Shown: one piece after another, positions 39,401 to 48,400 of the stretch
How positions within the stretch are numbered: the stretch's first letter is position 1
How the letters are laid out: each line of letters starts with the position of its first letter
Assembly: GCA_937967505.1 (NCBI GenBank)
Contig: CALCJM010000044.1
Span: 1-60,981, forward strand
Direction of reading: 5' to 3'
From: an uncultured Pirellulaceae bacterium
GTDB taxonomy: Bacteria; Planctomycetota; Planctomycetia; Pirellulales; Pirellulaceae
Length of the DNA stretch: 60,981 nucleotides
Notes under the pieces: model-generated
Databases searched by the model: none
Seen by the model: the letters and a program-made list of their open reading frames with translations, nothing else
What the model was told of the DNA's origin: nothing
Position numbers and translations under genes: made by a program

Positions 39401-42400
39401 GGCAACGCTTGACTACTCGTCCGATGGAGGCGCGACTTGGACGCCCGCGACCGGCGGTACAGAAGTCACTTTTGCTGCGGAATCGACCAGCCTGCTGGTA
39501 CGTGTCGCCACCACTGAAGACATCACATTGGAGCCTACTGAAACGATGCAATTGTCGATTGCGTCAGTGGTCGCGGGATTGACCGGTGATACAACTGACA
39601 CAGCCGTCGGCACCATCTTCGATGACGACACAGCACTCGTTTCCATCACCGCCAATGATGCGAACAGCAGCGAAACGGCAGACAATGGGCAATTTACCGT
39701 AACGTTGTCCAACCCATCAAGTACACCAACCACCGTCGTCTATTCGGTTGGTGGAACCGCTGACGGCGGGATCGATTTTGCCCCAATCACCGGCACAATT
39801 ACGTTTGCTGCAGGCCAGACTGCGGCCACCATCGATCTGATTCCGGTCGACGACGCGGTTGTCGAAGGTATTGAAAATGTGACGTTGACGCTGACGTCGA
39901 TTGTGTCTGGCGATCCTGACATTAACATTGATGCCGGTGCTGGTTCTGCGACGGCGGTACTTAATGACAACGACAGTGCGACATGGCGGTTGGCGGGCAC
40001 CGGCACCGTCAACGAGGGCGGCGTCACGACTTGGAATCTGAGTCTTGATGGCACTCTCCAGTCCGGTCAATCGGTGACCGTCGAACTTGATATCGCCGAC
40101 GTGACGACGCAGCCTGACGACTATGCCGATTTCAGCATCGCGGTCGGTGCGGCTGTTTCTGGCTACGTAGGGCCCGGTGGTTTGGCTTGGGATGGTACGG
40201 CACTCACTTTCACCAGTGATGGCACCGGAGCGATGACGACACTGCCGATCGAGCTGCTGGCGATCAATGATGCGGTGGTGGAAGGAGCCGAATCCCTGAC
40301 CATTTCAATTTCGAATGAAGGTAGCCTGACAGGAGCCACGGTTGGCATCGACGCGCTGGACAATGCCATCACTACCATCATTCAGGACACCAGTAATGCG
40401 GCGGGGACAGAACTGGACACCGCCAACTGGTCGATCACCGGTGCCGCAACGGTCAACGAATCGCAAACGATCGACTACACCGTGACGCTCGACACGCCAC
40501 TGCAATCAGGCGAAACGGCGACCGTTGATATTTCCTTCGTCGATATCGATACCGCCGCAGGCGACGTGACCGATCTGTCCAGCGCCGTTACCGCAGCGAT
40601 CGCAAATTATGTCACCGCAGCGCTGCCGGGAACCTTGGCATGGGACGGCACGACATTGACCTTCACCAGCAGCGGCGCTCCGATGGGAGATTTGACGATC
40701 CAGCTGACCCCACCAGACGACAGTTTGCAGGAAAGCGCAGAAGACTATCAACTACAGATCACAAATCCGACCAGTACCACCGGCTCAATGATTGCGATCG
40801 ATTCCGCCAATGATCAAGTCACAACGACGATTCAGCCAGCGGTAGATCAATCTTTCTGGACCATTGTTGGCGATGTGTCGGGCGATGAAGGGGCGGTGGT
40901 CCGGTACACCATTGCACTTTCCGGTTTGTTTGGAGCCGGCACGTCGGCAGCCATCGATCTGGGGCAACTCGACAACAGCACCAATGCGAGTGACTACACC
41001 GATTTCACCGCCGCCATATCGACCGCTATCGGCAGTCGTACCGATGTGACGTTTGATGGCACAACGTTGACGTGGAATGCGACGGCCGACGGGGAATCCA
41101 TGGCGGATTTGATAATCGATCTGGGCATCACCGATGATAGCCTGATCGAAGGCGCTGAAACGTATACGATCAGACTGGTTAATCCAACCAGCGTCAGCGG
41201 CATCGCGGTTGCAACTTCCCCAGCCAGCGATTCGGTCACAACAATTATCAACGATACAGTTGGTGTGGGAGGAGCGGCGGATGCAGGAACATGGTCAATC
41301 ACCGGGCCTGCCGCATCCAGTGAGGGGGCAACCGCGCAATACACGATCGCGCTCTCCGGAGTTTTCGGTTCCGGAGAAGCTACCTCGGTTGTCGTTGATT
41401 TGACAGACGTTTCAACCAACGCCAACGATCACGCAGCATTCGTTGCGGCAGTCGCTACGGCGGCGGCAACCAATCCTGATGTGACATTTGATGCCGGCAC
41501 CATGACATTAACGTACACTGCATCGGCCGACGGAGATTCCATGGCGGACATGGTGGTTGATCTGGGTATCAACTCCGATGCCATTGTCGAAGGCCCCGAA
41601 AGTTTCGAAATCGGATTGGTATCGGAGAGCAGTACGACGGGGGCTGCAACCCTCATTGACGCGGCCAACAATAAGGTGACCACCCTGGTCAATGATTTAA
41701 CGGCCCCCGCATCGTGGAATATCAGCGGCCCGGCATTTGCTGATGAAGGTGACACCGCGCAGTTTCTGATCGGGCTCGACGGACAAATGGGGTTGGGTGA
41801 ATCAGTTACGGTGACGATTGGTTTGGCTGACCTGACGACATCGTCCAGTGACCGGGCGAATTTGAGTGCTGCGATTGCTGTTGCGGTGGCTGGCAACGCC
41901 GACCTTACATGGGACGGGCTGATGGATACGCTGACGTTTACGGCATCAACCGAAGGTGCAACGCTGGCTCCGATTGTGGTCAACCTGGCCATCACCGACG
42001 ACGTATTCGTCGAAGGGCCAGAGCAGTTCTCCATTGGTTTGACAGGCCCCACTTCATCGACCGGCAGCACAGTCATCGTCGCGCCCACCGCAGCGAGCGT
42101 CACCACTCAGATCAACGACACGATTGGCCCGGGCGGTGCGTCTGACGGCACGATCGAGTGGTCGATTTCTGGCGACCAGTCTGTCGCCGAAGGAGCCGAT
42201 GCAATTTATACCATCGCGTTATCCGAGTCGTTCGGTGCGGGACAAGTAGTCTCGGTTGACGTGGCGATCTCTGACATCGACACCAATTCATCCGATTACG
42301 GCGCGCTGCTAACGGCTGTCAGTGATGCAGTGGCGGCCTATGCGGGACTAGGGACCGTTGCGTTTGACGGCACAACGATTACTTACATGTCGACCAATGA

Positions 42401-45400
42401 CGGTGACTCGATGTCTGATATCGTGTTCCAATTACCTACGGTCGATGATTCTTCAGTCGAAGGAAGTGAGGAGTACAGCATCGACCTGAGCAACGCCAGT
42501 TCATCGACAGGACTGGTTCCCGCTCTCAGCCAGTCAGCAGATTCAATTCAAACGAATATCATCGACAACGATCCGGCAAATTGGACGATCACCGGAGCTG
42601 CGGCAGCGACGGAGGGATCCAGCGCGGCGTATACGGTCGCGCTGACAGGCGTCTTACAATCCGGAGAAACGGCTGCCGTAAAACTTGAGCTAAGTGACGC
42701 AACGACCGATGCGTCAGACCGCACCAGTTTTGTGGCCGCTGTAAATTCAGCAGTGTCCACGCGCCCTGATCTCGCATTCGACGGGACGACACTGACCTAC
42801 ACCGGCGATGGGACCCCGATGGCCAATTTGGTGATCAACGTCCTCGCCAATGACGACTCATTGATCGAGGGACCGGAAAGCTATGCGCTGACGATTAGTG
42901 CCCCCGCTTCCACCACCGGCAGCACTATTGGCCTCGGCGGATCGACATCTGTCATCACAACGATCACCGACAACGACACTGCCATCTGGAGCCTCACCGG
43001 GGATGCAACGGTCGGTGAAGGCGCGGTTGCCGAGTACACCGTTGCGCTGACTGGAACATTGCAAACTGGTGAAACAGCCACCGTCAATGTAACTTTGACC
43101 AACTCGCAAACGAACTCAACTGACTACGCCAACTTCGTTGCCGCAGTAAACGCTGCCGTTTCATCACGGCCCGATTTGACCTTTGACGGAACCACACTAA
43201 CTTATACCAGCGATGGTAACCCAATGGCGGATCTCGTCATCAATCTGGTTGCCATCGACGACGCATTAACCGAAGGTGTAGAAGCCTACACCGTCACAAT
43301 CAGTTCACCTGCTTCCACCACCGGCAGCGACATCGTGCTGGGAGGAACAACTTCCGTCACCACAACCATCACCGACAACGACACTGCAACATGGAGTATC
43401 GCTGGTGATGCAACCGCCGACGAAGGAGCAACAGCACAGTACACCATTGCACTGGCCGGAACGCTGCAAACTGGCGAAATAGCCACCGTCGATTTGGCAT
43501 TGACCAACATCGACACCAATTCAACTGACTACGCTGCTTTTGTTGCCGCCGTAAACGCTGCCATTTCATTACGACCTGACCTGGCCTTCGACGGCACCAC
43601 ACTAACTTACACCGGCGATGGCAATCCAATGACGGATCTCACCATCAATTTGGTTGCCATCGACGACGCATTAACCGAAAGTGTAGAAGGCTACACCGTC
43701 TCGATCAGTTCGCCTACCTCCACCACCGGAAGTAACACTGCATTAGGAGGAGCAACTTCCGTCACTACAACTATCACCGACAACGACACTGCAACTTGGA
43801 GCATCTCTGGTGATGCAACTGTCGGTGAAGGAGCAACAGCACAATATACCGTCGCGCTGGCGGGAACACTGCAAGCCGATGAAACAGCCACCGTTAATCT
43901 AACTCTCGCAGACATCGACACTAACTCAACCGACTACGCTGCCTTCGTTGATGCCGTAAACACTGTCATTTCATCACGACCTGACCTAGCCTTCGACGGC
44001 ACCATACTAACTTACACCGGTGACGGCAACTTAATGGCGGACCTCGTCATCGACCTTGTAGCTATCGACGACGCATTGACCGAAGGCGCAGAAGGCTACT
44101 CCATCACGATCAGTTCACCTGCCTCTACAACCGGCAGCGACATCGCGCTGGGAGGAACAACTTCCGTCACTACAACCATCACCGACAACGACACTGCAAC
44201 ATGGAGTATCTCTGGCGATGCAACCATCGACGAAGGAGCAACAGCACAGTACACCATTGCACTGGCAGGAACACTGCAAGCCAACGAAACAGCCACCGTC
44301 GATTTGGCATTGACCGATATCGACACCAGTTCAACTGACTACGCTGCTTTCGTTGCTGCGATAAACACTGCAATCTCATCACGACCTGACCTAGCCTTCG
44401 ACGGCACCACGTTAACCTACACCGGCGATGGCAACCCAATGACAGACCTAGTCATTGACCTCGCCGCCATCAACGACGCATTGACCGAAGGCGCAGAAGA
44501 CTACTCCATCACGATCAGTTCACCTGCCTCTACAACCGGCAGCGACATCGCGCTGGGAGGAACAACTTCCGTCACTACAACTATCACCGACAACGATACT
44601 GCCACATGGAGTATCGCTGGCGATGCAACCGTCGACGAAGGAGCAACAGCACAGTACACCATTTCACTGGCAGGAACGCTGCAAGCTGATGAAACAGCCA
44701 CCGTTAACCTAACTCTCGCAGACATCGACACTAACTCAACTGACTACGCTGCTTTCGTTGCCGCCATAAACACTGCCATTTTATCACGACCTGACCTAGC
44801 CTTTGACGGCACCACGTTAACCTACACCGGTGATGGCAACCCAATGACAGACCTAGTCATTGACCTCGCCGCCATCGACGACGCATTGACCGAAGGCGCA
44901 GAAGACTACTCCATCACGATCAGTTCACCTGCTTCCACCACCGGCAGTGACATCGCGTTGGGAGGAACAACTTCCGTCACTACAACTATCACCGACAACG
45001 ATACTGCCACATGGAGTATCGCTGGCGATGCAACCGTCGACGAAGGAGCAACAGCACAGTACACCATTTCACTGGCAGAAACGCTGCAAGCTGATGAAAC
45101 AGCCACCGTTAATCTAACTCTCGCAGACATCGACACGAACCCAACTGACTACGCCAACTTCGTTGCTGCGATAAACACCGCAATTTCATCACGACCTGAC
45201 CTAGCTTTTGACGGCACCACGTTAACCTACACCGGCGATGGCAACCCAATGACAGACCTAGTCATTGACCTCGCCGCCACCGACGACACATTAACAGAAG
45301 GCGTAGAAGACTACACCGTCTCGATTAGTTCACCTGCTTCCACCACTGGCGGTGACATTGCGCTCGGTGGAACAACTTCCATCACAACAACTATCACTGA

Positions 45401-48400
45401 CAACGACACTACCACATGGAGTATCACCGGCGATGCAACCATCGACGAAGGAGCAACAGCGCAGTACACCATTGCACTGGCAGGAACGCTGCAAGCCAAC
45501 GAGACAGCCACCGTCGATTTGGCATTGACCGACATCGGCACAAACTCAACCGACTACGCTGCTTTCATTGCCGCCGTAAACACTGCCATTTCATCACGAC
45601 CTGACCTGATTTTCGACGGCACCACACTAACTTACACCGGTGATGGCAACCCAATGGCGGATCTGGTCATCAACCTCGCAGCCATCGACGACACGTTAAC
45701 CGAAGGCGTAGAAGACTACAGCGTCTCGATCAGTTCACCTGCTTCCACCACCGGCAGTGACACTGCATTGGGAGGAGCAACTTCCGTCACTACAACCATC
45801 ACCGACAATGACACTGCAACATGGAGTATCACCGGAGATGCAGCCGTCGACGAAGGAGCAACAGCACAGTACACCATTGCACTGGCAGGAACGCTGCAGA
45901 CTGGCGAGACAGCCACCGTCGATGTGGTATTGACCAACATCGACACCAACCCAACTGACTACGCCAACCTCATTGCTGCGATAAACACCGCAATTTCATC
46001 ACGACCTGACCTAGCTTTCGACGGCACCACACTAACCTACACGGGCGATGGCAACCCGATGACAGACCTAGTCATTGACCTCGCAGCCACCGATGACGCA
46101 TTGACCGAAGGCGTAGAAAACTACACCGTCTCGATCAGTTCACCTGCTTCCGCCACTGGAAGTGATATCGCGCTGGGAGGAACAACTTCCGTCACTACAA
46201 CCATCTCCGACAACGACACTGCCACATGGAGTATCGCTGGCGATGCAACCGTCGGTGAAGGAGCAACAGCACAGTACACCATTGCACTGGCAGGAACGCT
46301 GCAGACTGGCGAGACAGCCACCGTCGATGTGGCATTGACCAACATCGACACAAACTCAACTGACTACGCCAACTTCGTTGCTGCGATAAACACTGCAATC
46401 TCATCACGGCCTGACCTAGCTTTCGACGGCACCACGTTAACCTACACCGGCGATGGCAACCCAATGGTGGATCTCGTCATCAATCTCGCAGCCATCGATG
46501 ACGCATTGACCGAAGGTGTAGAAGACTACAGTGTCTCGATCAATTCACCTGCTTCCACCACCGGCAGCGACATCGCGTTGGGAGGAACAACTTCCGTCAC
46601 TACAACTATCACCGATAGCGACACTGCAACATGGAGTATCACCGGAGATGCAGCCGTCGACGAAGGAGCAACAGCGCAGTACACCATCGCACTGGCAGGA
46701 ACGCTACAAACTGGTGAAACAGCCACCGTTGAATTTGGTTTGTCCGGGATTGACACGACTTCTGTAGACCACGCGATTCTTGCGAACGCCATCAACTCAG
46801 CAATCGCCACTCGACCCGATCTGACTTTTGATGGCACCACGTTGACGTACACCGGTGACGGAAATTCAATGGCAAGCCTCACTATTGGTCTCGTCACCAT
46901 TGATGACGCACTGGTCGAAGGCCCCGAAGCGTATTCAGTCGCCATCTCGAATCCGGCATCGACCACTGGAAGTGCCAATATTCTCGATGCAGTGCCCTCT
47001 GTAACGACGACAATCGCCGACAACGACGCGGCCGCCTGGAGCATCGCGGGCGATGCCGCGGTCGGTGAAGGTGCGGTAGCGCAGTACACTCTCGCGCTAT
47101 CGGGCGTCTTGCAATCTGGTGAAACGGCAACCGTCGAACTTGCCATATCCAACATTTCCACGACTTCCACAGACTACGCCAGTTTTGACGCTGCCATGAC
47201 CGCTGCGGCCACCGCCTACACCGGTCCTGGGAGCGTTAACTGGAATGGCAATGCGCTCGAATTCACCAGCGCTGGCTCAGGCACGATGTCGCCACTGCTG
47301 ATCTCCTTAAGCACGGTTGATGACTCCTTCGGCGAAGGCAACGAAGATTTCAGAATCGCAATCGCGAACCCCAATAGCGCGACCGGTGCGGAGGTTACAC
47401 TCGACACTGCCAATATCGCGACAATCACCACGATCGACGATACAATTGGGGCGAACCCGGACGCCGTCACCTGGCGCATCTCCGGCAGCCCAGCTGTCGA
47501 TGAAGGCGGCACGGCCCAATACACCATTACACTATCGAACACGCTGGGGGCAGGGGAAAATGCCGGCGTCGATCTGTCCATCGACAACGTAAATACCAAC
47601 AGCGCTGACTACGGAGCCTTCAGCGCTGCGGTCGCCGCCGCAGTGGCTCAGTACAACACCAGCCCATCCCCCGGAACCGTCACATGGGATGGAGCCACAT
47701 TGGTCTTCACCTCAGCAACAGACAGCGACACACTGATTGGCCTGCAAATCAATCTGCCGGCAGTTGACGATGCCCTTCTGGAGGGACCCGAGACGTTTGA
47801 TATCACGCTGACCAATGCAGGTTCCTCATCTGGTGTCGCCACTGACATTGATGCGCTACAGAACTCCGTCTTCACAACCATCATCGACAACGATTCGTCC
47901 CAGTGGTCGATCACAGGCGAGGCGGAAAAAGGAGAGGGCAGACTGGTGTCCTACACGGTCTCTCTGGCCGGCACATTCCAGGCTGGCGAGACTGTCTCCG
48001 TTGGCATCAGCCTCACCGATCTCGAAACCCTGCCTGCCGATCACGGTGACCTAGCCGCTGCAATCGCAGCAGCCAGCACTTCCAATCCTGACTTGAACTT
48101 CGATCCAGTAACCAACACGCTGACCTACACGGCACCGACGGACGGGGCCGCGATGGACGACCTCAATTTCTTTCTGTCACTGTCTGCTGACGGCGTCCTC
48201 GAAGGTCCCGAACGCTACCGAATAGACCTGTTCAATCCTGCCAGTCCAACGGGAGCTGCAACCTCTGTGGACGCGACTCTCTCCACCATCACGACCACCA
48301 TCAACGGAGCGCTGTTTGCGGTCAACGACATTGCCACCACCGGCCGCGCGGTTCCTGTAACCGGCAACCTATTGGCCAACGACCGCGACACAGATGGCGA

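Noticed and set aside
42573..47027. Regularly spaced repeats considered as a CRISPR array
   Set aside because: The repeats are 405 bp, contiguous and protein-coding in one frame; there are no short repeats with unique spacers and no cas genes.
43286..47170. Series of minus-strand frames of about 76 codons spaced by 405 bases
   Set aside because: They arise from the repeat periodicity of the giant gene on the opposite strand and have no independent coding evidence.
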